The notes beneath the pieces are model-generated. The model was not told where the DNA came from, did no database searches, and worked only from the letters and a program-made list of their open reading frames with translations. Shown here piece after piece: positions 17,222 to 26,183 of a stretch of 64,000 bases of DNA (the first letter of the stretch is position 1; every line of letters starts with the position of its first letter). The position numbers were made by a program, and so were the translations under genes. The stretch is from Fuerstiella sp. Lineage in GTDB: Bacteria > Planctomycetota > Planctomycetia > Planctomycetales > Planctomycetaceae. Where the stretch lies: positions 1-64,000 of the forward strand of contig JAQWOH010000019.1 in the NCBI GenBank assembly GCA_029245955.1, read 5' to 3'.

Positions 17222-17479
17222 ATGGCCATCGTATTCATTCCGTCACAACTTCAAAAGCTGACCGGAACCGCGCAGGTCGAAGTCGAAGGAGATACGGTCC
17301 GAGCGGTTGTCGAACAGATGGAAAAGCAGTTCCCCGGAATTCAACAACGCCTGTTTGAGGACGATCAGCTATCGCCGACCCTTCAGTTGTCAGTCGATCA
17401 CGTCATGACACGTGCCCTTTCAACCAGCGTCACGCCTTCCACGGAAATCCATTTCCTGCCGGTCATCGGAGGTGGCTGA
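17222..17479 (+). CDS. MoaD/ThiS-family sulfur carrier protein
   Basis: The product has 85 residues, the right length for a ubiquitin-like sulfur carrier. It starts MAIVFIPSQLQKLTG, contains FPGIQQRLF, and ends HFLPVIGGG with the C-terminal di-glycine that is thiocarboxylated in this family. MoaD supplies sulfur to the molybdopterin dithiolene; other members serve thiamine, cysteine or tungsten-cofactor pathways. Its position 3 bases after the molybdopterin subunit suggests either a dedicated cofactor role or an accessory sulfur supply. The partner activating enzyme is not in the window. Confidence 0.85.
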   Translation: MAIVFIPSQLQKLTGTAQVEVEGDTVRAVVEQMEKQFPGIQQRLFEDDQLSPTLQLSVDHVMTRALSTSVTPSTEIHFLPVIGGG

Positions 17480-17531
17480 GCAGACGTTTCTTAGGCGCGC
17501 CATGGTGTTTCAGAATGCAGGAGCTGCTGTG

Positions 17532-18911
17532 ATGGAGAGTAAGATTCTTCGCCGAGACGTTTTGTCGGCTGCCGCTGCGGCAGCATTACCAGCCGTGTGG
17601 CCGTCGTCCGCACGGGCCTTACCACCCGGACGGCCAAAGGTGGCTGCCATCTTCACGGTGCTGCGCTTTCGCAGCCACGCGTTCAATATTCTGGAAAACT
17701 TTCTGGGCCCGTATTACTTCAACGGTCACCTGACAGATCCAGGCGTTGACGTGGTTTCATTCTACGCCGATCAGTTTCCGAACGACGACATGGCCCGGGA
17801 AGTCTCACGGCGTTTTGGAATCCCGCTGTACGATTCTATTGATGAAGCAATGTGCCTGGGAGGAGATCGTCTGGCTGTGGACGCCGTTCTGTCCATTGGA
17901 GAACACGGCGACTACCCATACAACAAGCTTGGCCAGCACATGTACCCTCGTAAGAGATTCTTCGATCAGGCCATCGCGGTGATGCAGCGATCGGATCGGT
18001 ATGTTCCGTTGTTTAATGACAAGCATCTGTCGTACCGCTGGGACTGGTCCAGAAAGATGTTTGACACCGCCCGCCAGCACAGCATGCCGCTGATCACCGG
18101 CAGTTCGGTACCACTGGCACAACGGCGCCCGGCAATGACAGTTCCCGATGGAACCGAAATCGAAGAAGCCGTATCGATTCACGGCGGCGGTCTGGAATCG
18201 TATGACTTTCACGCGTTCGAAGTGCTGCAGTCATTTGTGGAAGCACGGGCCGGAGGAGAAACAGGGATTACTGAGGTTCAACTGCTGACAGGAGTCCAAT
18301 TCGAACAGGCACGGCAGTCCGGACTCTGGTCACAGGACCTGGTGGATGCAGCCATGAAGGCCGAAGAAAACATGCGGGCTGTGCGCCAGAGACGACCAAC
18401 ATCAGGTGTCTTTGCAAAACAGCCGGCGGGCATCGGCGCAGACGAAAAGCCGAAACCACGAAGACCGTCCGGGGACTACGCCATCCGCATCAAATACAAC
18501 GACGGTCTGCGGGCCACGGTACTGAAAATCGGCAGCAGTTCCGACCGCTGGAACTTCGCCTGTCGACTAAAGGGCGAAGCCAGGCCGCGCGCAACGGCAT
18601 TGTTCAACGGTCCCTGGGGCAATCGCTGCCTGTTCAAGGCACTTTCACACGCAATCCAGCACACGTACACAACCGGCGAAGAACCGTATGCTGCGGAACG
18701 CACATTGCTCACGACAGGAGCCGTGGACGCAGTTATGCGGTCATGGAATCAGAATGGAAATTCAATACCAACACCTCACCTGAACGTCAGGTATCAGCCG
18801 ACCGATTTCACCACTTTCCGTGAATCCGGGGCCACGTGGTCGGTAATCACAAAAGGTGTGCCACAATCATCCGGGTTTGAGCCGCGATCCTACGCCGAGC
18901 TGGAAAACTAG
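17532..18911 (+). CDS. Tat-signal Gfo/Idh/MocA-like protein, last gene of locus B
   Basis: The product has 459 residues. AGGAG lies 9 bases before the ATG at 17532, which is preferred over an earlier in-frame start at 17412 that would overlap the MoaD-like gene. The N-terminus MESKILRRDVLSAAAAAALP is Tat-like (twin Arg then an Ala-rich stretch). The following 150 residues resemble Gfo/Idh/MocA proteins: VSRRFGIPLYDSIDEAM, VLSIGEHGDYP, and VPLFNDKHLSY. The glycine-rich nucleotide loop normally at the start of that fold is not evident. A role as an oxidoreductase is therefore uncertain. The close spacing after the molybdenum hydroxylase and MoaD-like genes suggests co-transcription. Confidence 0.7.
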   Translation: MESKILRRDVLSAAAAAALPAVWPSSARALPPGRPKVAAIFTVLRFRSHAFNILENFLGPYYFNGHLTDPGVDVVSFYADQFPNDDMAREVSRRFGIPLYDSIDEAMCLGGDRLAVDAVLSIGEHGDYPYNKLGQHMYPRKRFFDQAIAVMQRSDRYVPLFNDKHLSYRWDWSRKMFDTARQHSMPLITGSSVPLAQRRPAMTVPDGTEIEEAVSIHGGGLESYDFHAFEVLQSFVEARAGGETGITEVQLLTGVQFEQARQSGLWSQDLVDAAMKAEENMRAVRQRRPTSGVFAKQPAGIGADEKPKPRRPSGDYAIRIKYNDGLRATVLKIGSSSDRWNFACRLKGEARPRATALFNGPWGNRCLFKALSHAIQHTYTTGEEPYAAERTLLTTGAVDAVMRSWNQNGNSIPTPHLNVRYQPTDFTTFRESGATWSVITKGVPQSSGFEPRSYAELEN

Positions 18912-19024
18912 ACGTTTCACCTTGTAAGACCATCAAAGGCACCTGCAGAATTAACCGTGCCATTGACCCCGGATTTCACCTTATGCCTCAATTCCGGCCG
19001 GCCAGTGCATAACCATCGCATTTC

Positions 19025-19600
19025 GTGTGCATCCGAAATCTGCGGCCATTTGCCACTGCGCTGGTGCTACCGTTATGCGCCATCGGGGTGTCACTGTCGA
19101 ATGGCTCGTTCGGCGCTGCGGTTGACGCGGTCCTGCTGTTTGCTACCAACCTGATAGCGATCATCGTGGCATCAAGCTTCACCTTTTCGCTGCTGGACGT
19201 TTCCACCAGTCGGTCGCTGCCCGGACACCGCCACACGATGCAGTGGGAAAGGTGGGGACTGGTTGCTCTGTTGGCTATTCTGGCCAGCCCGCTGAGCATG
19301 AAACGGTGGTCACAGCCGGACGAAGGTCGGCCACACACGGCCGTATACACTGTAACTCGTGACCTCTCGCGCAAACTGGACGAATGAATCGCGCGGACGC
19401 CGGAAGTCGACATCTCGTGTCCGGGCCGCGCGAGCGTCAATCAGGTGGTGATCATCCACATTACGGCGTACCACGAACGGCCACTTGCATATGCCGACGA
19501 ACTGCGCGCGATCGTTCGGGCACAAATGGGGAATAACGAAAGAACGGTCAACATGGCTACTCTGCACTGGCTGAGGTGCAGCGACAAAGAGGAAGAGTAA
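19025..19600 (+). pseudogene. Decayed DUF389-family membrane protein
   Basis: From GTG at 19025 the frame reads a stretch typical of DUF389 (TIGR00341/TIGR00271) proteins: LVLPLCAIGVSLSNGSFGAA, then LLFATNLIAIIVASSFTFSL. The frame is stopped by TGA at 19385-19387. The same frame continues without another stop to TAA at 19598-19600, encoding the family's C-terminal domain (VVIIHITAYHERPLAYADEL). The cytoplasmic N-terminal domain and first membrane helices are missing, and a stop lies just upstream of 19025. Loss of the 5' half plus an in-frame stop indicates a remnant. Readthrough or selenocysteine recoding is much less likely given the missing half. Confidence 0.7.
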
Positions 19601-19700
19601 TCGCCTGAACAATAGCGTCGATCGTCAAATGTACTCGATGCATCGTGGTCACCGCATGGCGCGTCCGGTGTAGCAATTTGCGGTGCAGCGGAATGTGAGC

Positions 19701-19728
19701 GAAGAACGTGCCGTGAGGCACGTTCTTC
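19701..19728. terminator. Perfect 12-bp hairpin with GTGA loop
   Basis: GAAGAACGTGCC (19701-19712) and GGCACGTTCTTC (19717-19728) are perfectly complementary with a 4-base loop GTGA, a GNRA tetraloop in RNA. It lies 100 bases after the DUF389 remnant. There is no T-run on the plus strand, so an intrinsic terminator is only one option; a leader element or a short dispersed palindrome are others. Confidence 0.35.
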
Positions 19729-19978
19729 GGCAGCGCACAGGAACTGCTGGCTCCGGCGATCATCTTCCGCCGCCAGCACACAGTGCCTCGGCAGGCGATC
19801 GGCACAGCTTCGTCGAATGGACCGGAACCCAAAGTCCTCCGGGCAGGTTGTGTCAAAAATCATAATCTGCCACGGTCCGGTCGCTTGATCAGCGACGAGC
19901 TATCGGATATTCGTGACAGTTCGACAGGAACAACGGGCGAGAGCGTCCCTGCGCACAGCTGGGACGTCTGTTTTCCAG

Positions 19979-19996
19979 TCGGCACGAGAGTGCCGA
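19979..19996 (+). promoter_or_regulatory. Short GNRA-loop hairpin upstream of amt
   Basis: TCGGCAC (19979-19985) and GTGCCGA (19990-19996) pair perfectly around GAGA, a GNRA loop. It lies 75 bases before the amt start codon and could be part of a 5' leader. It does not match any nitrogen-related riboswitch I can recall in detail. Confidence 0.3.
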
Positions 19997-20071
19997 TATT
20001 CCTTGGTCTCTGAGTGCAATTCATCCCTGCAAAGAGGTTTTCGGGGAAGTATTTGAAGGTGAGAACGACAC

Positions 20072-21535
20072 ATGAACAGGAAACTCAGATACGTATTTTC
20101 ATTAGCGGTGACACTGGTCAGTTTTCAACTGACCGCATCAGCGCAGGACGCAGCAGATGCTGCAAAGGAAGAGACGCCAGCGGCAGCTGTATCTGAAGAT
20201 GCCGCAGGTCCGCTGGAAGAATCTGACGGGATTGTGGAAGAAGAAGCCACAGTCGCAACTATCTTCGTGGCACCGGAACCGGATTATGACAAAGGTGACA
20301 TCGCGTGGATGCTGGTTTCGATCGCCCTGGTGCTGATGATGACGTGTCCAGGGCTGGCGCTCTTCTATGGGGGACTCGTTCGTAAGAAGAACATCCTGAG
20401 CGTCATGATGCAGTGTGTCTTTCTAATGGGGTTGATGTCGGTTGTCTGGGCGGTAATTGGCTACAGCCTCGCGTTCGGAGGCGAGAATCCTTACTTCGGA
20501 AACTTCGACCATCTTCTGCTGAAGGGCGTGAGCCCGGCAGACGGAGTGGGAACCGCCGAATCTCTGGCAAGTAAACAGATCTTCGTTGCGTTCCAGTGCA
20601 TGTTCTTCATCATCACACCCGCTCTGATCTGCGGTGCATTTGCCGAACGCATGAAGTTCAGCAGCATGGCCGTCTTCTGTGTACTGTGGGGGCTGCTGAT
20701 TTATTGTCCTATCGCGCACTGGGTCTGGTGCGATTACGGCTGGCTGTGTGAATGGAACGAGAATGCACCATACAAAGCGATCGACTTTGCCGGAGGCCTG
20801 GTCGTCCACATCAGTTCGGGTGTCTCGGCCCTGATCTGCGCAATCGTGCTTGGCAAGCGAAAAGGTTTCCCAACACAGCCGATGCCTCCACATAATCTGA
20901 CGTATACCTGCATCGGCACCGGTCTGCTGTGGGTTGGCTGGTTCGGATTCAATGGCGGCAGTGAACTGGGCGCGGATGGTCGAGCTGTTAATGCCGTATT
21001 CGCGACACACCTCGCGGCGGCAGCCGGAGTCCTCGGGTGGTCACTCATGGAATGGCTGAAACAGGGCAAGGCCAGCATTCTGGGAGCTTGTTCCGGTGCG
21101 GTTGCCGGACTTGTCTGTATCACGCCGGCCAGCGGCTCTGTAACGCCGGTAAGCGGCATCATCATGGGCTTTATTGCTGGTGTATTCTGTTACGTCTGCT
21201 GCACAAAGATGAAGAATTCTCTGGGCTACGATGACTCACTTGATGCCTTTGGTGTGCATGGGGTGGGCGGAACTCTGGGCGCCCTGCTGACAGGTCTGTT
21301 TGCGACACAACTTGTCACCGGAGCTACGGAGCCAGCCGGCTTCTTTGACGGAAACAAGGGACAGATCATGGTACAGCTGGTCAGCGTGGTGGCAGCCGTT
21401 GGTTTCAGCGCTGTCGGCACATTCATTCTGCTGAAAATCATTGATCCGATCATGGGACTGAGAGTCAGCGAGGAAGAAGAAATTCAGGGACTGGATATCA
21501 GTCAGCACGGTGAAGAGGGCTACATCTTCCAGTAA
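20072..21535 (+). CDS. amt: Ammonium transporter (Amt family)
   Basis: The product has 487 residues. A signal peptide (to about residue 25) and an acidic Ala/Glu-rich stretch precede the Amt core, which starts near residue 75 (GDIAWMLVSIALVLMMTCPG). Features include FYGGLVRKKN, ICGAFAERMKFS, the pore histidines H246 (VVHISSG) and H396 (FGVHGVGG), and about eleven membrane helices. The protein conducts ammonium or ammonia across the cytoplasmic membrane. The PII gene follows 135 bases downstream, the classic amtB-glnK pairing, in which PII blocks the pore when nitrogen is sufficient. The N-terminal acidic extension, about 45 residues long, is longer than in E. coli AmtB. Confidence 0.96.
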   Translation: MNRKLRYVFSLAVTLVSFQLTASAQDAADAAKEETPAAAVSEDAAGPLEESDGIVEEEATVATIFVAPEPDYDKGDIAWMLVSIALVLMMTCPGLALFYGGLVRKKNILSVMMQCVFLMGLMSVVWAVIGYSLAFGGENPYFGNFDHLLLKGVSPADGVGTAESLASKQIFVAFQCMFFIITPALICGAFAERMKFSSMAVFCVLWGLLIYCPIAHWVWCDYGWLCEWNENAPYKAIDFAGGLVVHISSGVSALICAIVLGKRKGFPTQPMPPHNLTYTCIGTGLLWVGWFGFNGGSELGADGRAVNAVFATHLAAAAGVLGWSLMEWLKQGKASILGACSGAVAGLVCITPASGSVTPVSGIIMGFIAGVFCYVCCTKMKNSLGYDDSLDAFGVHGVGGTLGALLTGLFATQLVTGATEPAGFFDGNKGQIMVQLVSVVAAVGFSAVGTFILLKIIDPIMGLRVSEEEEIQGLDISQHGEEGYIFQ

Positions 21536-22009
<474 letters not shown>

Positions 22010-22040
22010 ATCTGTACGCCGTAACAGCACGGATAACCTG

Positions 22041-22074
22041 GCGTCGTGAGAAATTCTTCTCACGACGCTTTTTT
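22041..22074 (+). terminator. Intrinsic terminator after the amt-PII pair
   Basis: GCGTCGTGAGAA (22041-22052) pairs perfectly with TTCTCACGACGC (22057-22068) around ATTC, followed at once by TTTTTT (22069-22074). This is a textbook rho-independent terminator, 31 bases after the PII stop codon. Confidence 0.95.
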
Positions 22075-22173
22075 GTGCAGGGTCACTTTCCTGAACCGGC
22101 AATTCCGTAGACAATTGCTGATTACCGTTGTTGAAACATGAGTTGCGTTAGCCGATTGTCCCCGAGGTGAGTC

Positions 22174-22551
22174 GTGCCGGAAAAACTGATCGTTGTGATC
22201 GAAGATGATCGCGAAATCTCCAACACCGTCCAAACCGTGCTGAAAGCGTCCGGTTATCAGGTACTCGCTGCCACAAATGGGCAGGACGGTCGCAAGCTCA
22301 TTACGTCCCGGAAGCCGGATCTTGTACTGACGGACATGATGATGCCACGTATGGGAGGATTTCCGGTGCTGGAATCTCTTGGCGAAATGGAAAATGCCCC
22401 CAAGGTCATCATGATGACAGCCAACGAAGGCAGTCGTCACAAAGCATACGCGGAAATGCTGGGCGTGGTTGACTACCTGCGAAAACCGTTCGCCATGGAA
22501 GTCCTGCTGGAAGCCGTCAACCGAGCATTAAGCGACGAACCGGCAGACTGA
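22174..22551 (+). CDS. Single-domain response regulator (CheY-like receiver)
   Basis: The product has 125 residues and is a lone receiver domain with no output domain. The acidic pocket is E10-D11-D12, the phosphoacceptor is D54 in [13 protein letters not shown], a T/A pair occurs in MMTANEG, and the conserved Lys is in YLRKPF. It starts with GTG at 22174, preceded by GAGGTGA. Such proteins relay phosphate or act by protein contact. No histidine kinase is adjacent, so the partner is unknown. It is set off from PII by the terminator, so a nitrogen role should not be assumed. Confidence 0.92.
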   Translation: MPEKLIVVIEDDREISNTVQTVLKASGYQVLAATNGQDGRKLITSRKPDLVLTDMMMPRMGGFPVLESLGEMENAPKVIMMTANEGSRHKAYAEMLGVVDYLRKPFAMEVLLEAVNRALSDEPAD

Positions 22552-22828
22552 CGATGCACTGCACAGGACACGGCACATCAGAACCGTCACGGCGCGGTGC
22601 CGCAAAGCAGAGCCCCGTCAATGACAATGCCGTGCGTCAGGCAGATGCGGTGCGTCCTTCCCCATGCCGGAAACAACTCTGCCTGCCGCACGCACACACT
22701 CGTACCCCGACGAACAGCCGCGTGCAAAGGATAGTCCCCAGCCCTTGAGATATCGCCGTGCACTTCACATCGACACCTGAGTTGCTCAGAATGTCAGGAC
22801 AAGCAACATCTCGTCGCAGGGCTTTTCA

Positions 22829-24010
22829 ATGTGCACAATTTCCGCTCGCCTGATCCGTACTCTTCTTTTGCTGACGGTCGCTGTTCCCGGTGCCACCGCG
22901 CAGGAGAAGAAGGAAGACACAGTTGCCTGGCAAGAATCAGCGAGCTGGAGCGTTATCGGGACGCACTTCGATCCACCCGCAGCATTTGCCAACGACTTCG
23001 GCCCGCATCGTTCGCCGCTCCGGTTTCATGACGGCTCAACGGTTCGTTCCGTGGCTGACTGGAAGCGACGCCGAAACGAACTGGTAGGTCAATGGACGGA
23101 GTTACTCGGTCAGTGGCCGCCACTGATTACTGAGCCGCACGTTGAGGTGTTGGAAACCGAACGCCGCGAAAACTTCGTTCAGCAGAAAATCCAATTCCTC
23201 TGGACGCCCGACGAATCAACAACGGGATACCTGCTCATTCCGGACGGCGCGGACAAACGGCCAGCAGTCCTGAGTGTCTTCTATGAGCCGGAAACAGCGA
23301 TCGGCTTCAACAATCCTCATCGGGACTTTGCCCTGCAACTGGCAAGACGTGGATTCGTGACACTTTCCATCGGAACGACGGACGCATCAGAAGCAAAGAC
23401 CTATGCGCTGTATCACCCGGAAATCGACAACGCAACGGTGCAGCCGCTGTCGATGCTGGGGTATGCAGCAGCCAATGCGTGGCATGTCCTGGCCAGTCGT
23501 TCGGAAGTAGACGAAAACCGAATCGGCATCGTCGGGCATTCCTTTGGCGGCAAGTGGGCCATGTTTGCCGGCTGCCTGTTCGATCGGTTTGCCGCGGTCG
23601 CGGTGTCAGATCCGGGAATCATGTTCGACACCCATCCCAGCGTAAACTACTGGGAGCCCTGGTATCTGGGCTGGCACCCCCGTCCGTGGCGTAAGCGAGG
23701 CATCATCACGGAGACAAATCCGGGACGCGGTCTGTACCCTCAACTCCTGGAACAAAAACGGGATCTGCATGAACTGCACGCTCTGATGGCTCCTCGGCCA
23801 TTTCTGGTATCCGGTGGCGCCGTGGATCCGCCGACACGGTGGCGTGCTTTGAATCATCTGGTCAGAATAAACAAATTGCTGGGTTATCGACGAAGGGTGG
23901 GCATGACCAATCGTCCGGACCATGCGCCGAACGAGGCATCGAATGCCGTAATCTATGGATTCTTCGACCATTTTCTGCGACCCGGTACTGACAATGGAGA
24001 AAACGAATGA
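22829..24010 (+). CDS. Exported alpha/beta hydrolase (acetylxylan-esterase-like)
   Basis: The product has 393 residues. A signal peptide (residues 1-25, ending GATAQ) precedes a Pro/Trp-containing N-terminal region and an alpha/beta hydrolase domain. The nucleophile elbow is GHSFGG with S238, and a candidate catalytic His lies in RPDHAPNEA near the C-terminus. This resembles the acetyl-xylan-esterase-like and dienelactone-hydrolase-like group common in planctomycetes. It probably cleaves esters in the periplasm; the substrate is unknown. It is the first gene of a four-gene operon; its TGA overlaps the next ATG by 4 bases. Confidence 0.85.
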   Translation: MCTISARLIRTLLLLTVAVPGATAQEKKEDTVAWQESASWSVIGTHFDPPAAFANDFGPHRSPLRFHDGSTVRSVADWKRRRNELVGQWTELLGQWPPLITEPHVEVLETERRENFVQQKIQFLWTPDESTTGYLLIPDGADKRPAVLSVFYEPETAIGFNNPHRDFALQLARRGFVTLSIGTTDASEAKTYALYHPEIDNATVQPLSMLGYAAANAWHVLASRSEVDENRIGIVGHSFGGKWAMFAGCLFDRFAAVAVSDPGIMFDTHPSVNYWEPWYLGWHPRPWRKRGIITETNPGRGLYPQLLEQKRDLHELHALMAPRPFLVSGGAVDPPTRWRALNHLVRINKLLGYRRRVGMTNRPDHAPNEASNAVIYGFFDHFLRPGTDNGENE

Positions 24011-25404
24011 AGCGATTGATTTCGCCTGTCACCAGCAGTCTTCTATTGTGTCTTTGGCTTCTCGCCGGACCGCAGTGCGTCATTGCCGGCTGGAAGGCTG
24101 GTGTCGCTCGCACCGTCATCACACCGGAAACCTCGGTCTGGCTGGCCGGATACGGATCCAGGCGAGCACCGGAAGGAAAGCTGCATGACCTGTGGATGAA
24201 AGCACTCGCTCTGCAGGATAACGATGGACACCGTGTCGTCCTGATCACCAGCGATTTCCAGGGCGTGCCCAAGGTCATGAGCGATCCGGTGTTTGCTCAG
24301 GTGGAGGAAGAATACGGACTAAAACGCGACCAGATCATGTTCACGTTTTCGCACAACCACTGCGGCCCGCGTCTGGGCGACGACCTTGTTGACTACTATC
24401 CCGTCGATGCCGATCAGGTGAAGCTGGTCGACGCGTACACGACAAAGATGGTTTTGCGGACTGTCGCACTTGTTGGTGATGCCCTGGCTGCTCTGGCCCC
24501 CGCATCACTGGAACACGGTAGTGGGTACGCAACCTTTGCTGTGAACCGTCGCAACAACCGCGAAGCCGACGTCCCCGCAATTCTATCTCGCGGCGAACCA
24601 CTGGTCGGCCCCGTCGATCATTCCGTACCTGTACTGAAGGTGGTTCGGCCAGACGGCAGACTGGATGCCGTTGTCTTCGGATACGCCTGCCACCCGACGA
24701 CGCTCAGCTTTACAAAATGGTGCGGCGATTTTCCAGGATTCGCTCAGCTGGAAATCGAACAGAATCACCCTGGCACCACTGCAATGTTCGTCAACACCTG
24801 CGGCGGCGACCAGAATCCGTTGCCACGCCGCACTGTCGAACTGTGTAAGAAATATGGTCACATGCTGGCGACGGCCGTGGAAGAAGCACTGGAAAAGCCA
24901 CTCAGCAACGTATCCTCCGGGATCCGTTCAGAGTTCGAGTATATCGACCTGCCCTATCAGGAGGTCGTCACTCGCGAGAAACTGAACGTGGAAGCGAAGA
25001 GCACGAATGCACTGTTGAAACGCTGGGCGGAACGGATGCTCCGCAAACTGGATGCCGGAGAAACATTCCCTTCATCTTACAGCTACCCGATCCATGCGTG
25101 GCGACTGGGTGACGAGATGAACATCATCGGCATGGGCGCCGAGACGGTGGTCGACTACGCCTTGCGTTTTAAGGAAGAGTTCGGGGAGGGAACATGGGTG
25201 TGCGGATATGCGGACGACATGATCTCCTATATTCCTTCCCACCGCGTCTGGAAAGAGGGCGGGTACGAAGGAGGATATCGACTCTACGAGTACGGCCGCC
25301 CGGCCTACCGCTGGGCTGAAGGCATCGAAGACCGTATTGCCACTTCGGTGCACAAACTGATGAAGCGTACCGGCGGACAGTCACAGAAAGACAATGCGCC
25401 ATGA
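24007..25404 (+). CDS. Neutral/alkaline ceramidase-like exported hydrolase
   Basis: The product has 465 residues with a signal peptide to about residue 27. The family start is GWKAGVARTVITPETSVWLA. Zinc-site-type motifs include FTFSHNHCGPRLGDDL and FGYACHPTTLSF, and NTCGGDQNP follows. These match the neutral/non-lysosomal ceramidase N-terminal domain family. Only the N-terminal domain is present; the C-terminal immunoglobulin-like domain of true ceramidases is missing, as in many bacterial relatives, so hydrolysis of ceramide is not assured. It overlaps its upstream and downstream neighbours by 4 bases each (ATGA), implying translational coupling. Confidence 0.87.
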   Translation: MKRLISPVTSSLLLCLWLLAGPQCVIAGWKAGVARTVITPETSVWLAGYGSRRAPEGKLHDLWMKALALQDNDGHRVVLITSDFQGVPKVMSDPVFAQVEEEYGLKRDQIMFTFSHNHCGPRLGDDLVDYYPVDADQVKLVDAYTTKMVLRTVALVGDALAALAPASLEHGSGYATFAVNRRNNREADVPAILSRGEPLVGPVDHSVPVLKVVRPDGRLDAVVFGYACHPTTLSFTKWCGDFPGFAQLEIEQNHPGTTAMFVNTCGGDQNPLPRRTVELCKKYGHMLATAVEEALEKPLSNVSSGIRSEFEYIDLPYQEVVTREKLNVEAKSTNALLKRWAERMLRKLDAGETFPSSYSYPIHAWRLGDEMNIIGMGAETVVDYALRFKEEFGEGTWVCGYADDMISYIPSHRVWKEGGYEGGYRLYEYGRPAYRWAEGIEDRIATSVHKLMKRTGGQSQKDNAP

Positions 25405-26183
25405 TCTGGGACCTGCACGGACATTTTTCCGGTGTGGATGGAGCGACCGTCGATGAACGGATCGCCAGACTAATGGAGTACGCCGACCGCATGGGCGTGG
25501 AACGACAGGTATTTTTCATGGGCTGGCCCTGGTCACGGGACCCGACACCGGAAGAATTCCGAAAACAGAATGATCAGGTGCTGCAGGCAATCAGCCACTG
25601 GCACGACCGAGCCTTCGGGTTCGCCTACCTAAACGGCAGGTACCCGAAGGAAAGCCTGGCCGAACTTGAGCGGTGCGTGGCGGATGGCCCGATGGTCGGC
25701 GTCAAACTATGGGTCTCGTTCAAATGCAGTGATCGGAAGATAGATCCCATTATTGTGCGTTGCGGAGAACTGAAGGCGGCCATCTATCAGCACACATGGT
25801 TGAAGGTGCAGGGGAACAGTCCTGGCGAATCCACGCCCACAGATCTGGCGATACTGGCCCGCCGCCATCGCAGTGTACCCATAATCTGCGGCCACACGGG
25901 TGGTGACTGGACACGCGGCATCCGGGCAGTCCGAGCGGAAAAGAACGTCTCCATCGGAATTGGCGGCTCAGAACCTACCGCAGGTTTTGTGGAAATGGCT
26001 GTTCGCGAACTCGGTGCTGACAGAGTGATCTATGGCAGTGACATTGGCGGGCGAAGTTATGCATCACAACTGGCAAAGGTCCAGGGCGCTGATATTCCCG
26101 CGGCGGACAGGGAACAGATCCTGGGACTCAACCTGAAACGCATGCTGACACCCATTCTGAATGCCAAAGGTATGAAACGGTGA
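25401..26183 (+). CDS. Amidohydrolase-like TIM-barrel protein
   Basis: The product has 260 residues and no signal peptide. It begins MIWDLHGHFSGVDGATVDER, with the metal-type His-x-His of the amidohydrolase-2 group, and later has IICGHTGGDW and RVIYGSDIGG (typical barrel ends with His and Asp). This is the layout of ACMSD-like decarboxylases and hydrolases. The next gene belongs to the same superfamily. It overlaps the ceramidase-like gene by ATGA and the next gene by GTGA. The substrate is unknown; a role downstream of the two exported hydrolases is an inference from the operon. Confidence 0.82.
   Translation: MIWDLHGHFSGVDGATVDERIARLMEYADRMGVERQVFFMGWPWSRDPTPEEFRKQNDQVLQAISHWHDRAFGFAYLNGRYPKESLAELERCVADGPMVGVKLWVSFKCSDRKIDPIIVRCGELKAAIYQHTWLKVQGNSPGESTPTDLAILARRHRSVPIICGHTGGDWTRGIRAVRAEKNVSIGIGGSEPTAGFVEMAVRELGADRVIYGSDIGGRSYASQLAKVQGADIPAADREQILGLNLKRMLTPILNAKGMKR

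Larger units (their letters stand above)
19601..20071. other. Region between the DUF389 remnant and amt, with two hairpins
   Basis: These 471 bases hold no gene that I can support. Two perfect hairpins with GNRA-type tetraloops (19701-19728 and 19979-19996) are listed separately. The region presumably contains the promoter and leader of the ammonium transporter gene. Confidence 0.5.

Noticed and set aside
19441-19863. 140-residue minus-strand ORF opposite the DUF389 remnant
   Set aside because: It is antisense to a recognised remnant, rich in Arg/Ser/Cys, and has no family resemblance or ribosome binding site.
20004-20019. Sigma-54-like promoter before amt (TGG...TGCAA)
   Set aside because: The GG and GC elements are 9 bases apart, whereas the sigma-54 consensus needs 10, and the -24 element is poor otherwise.
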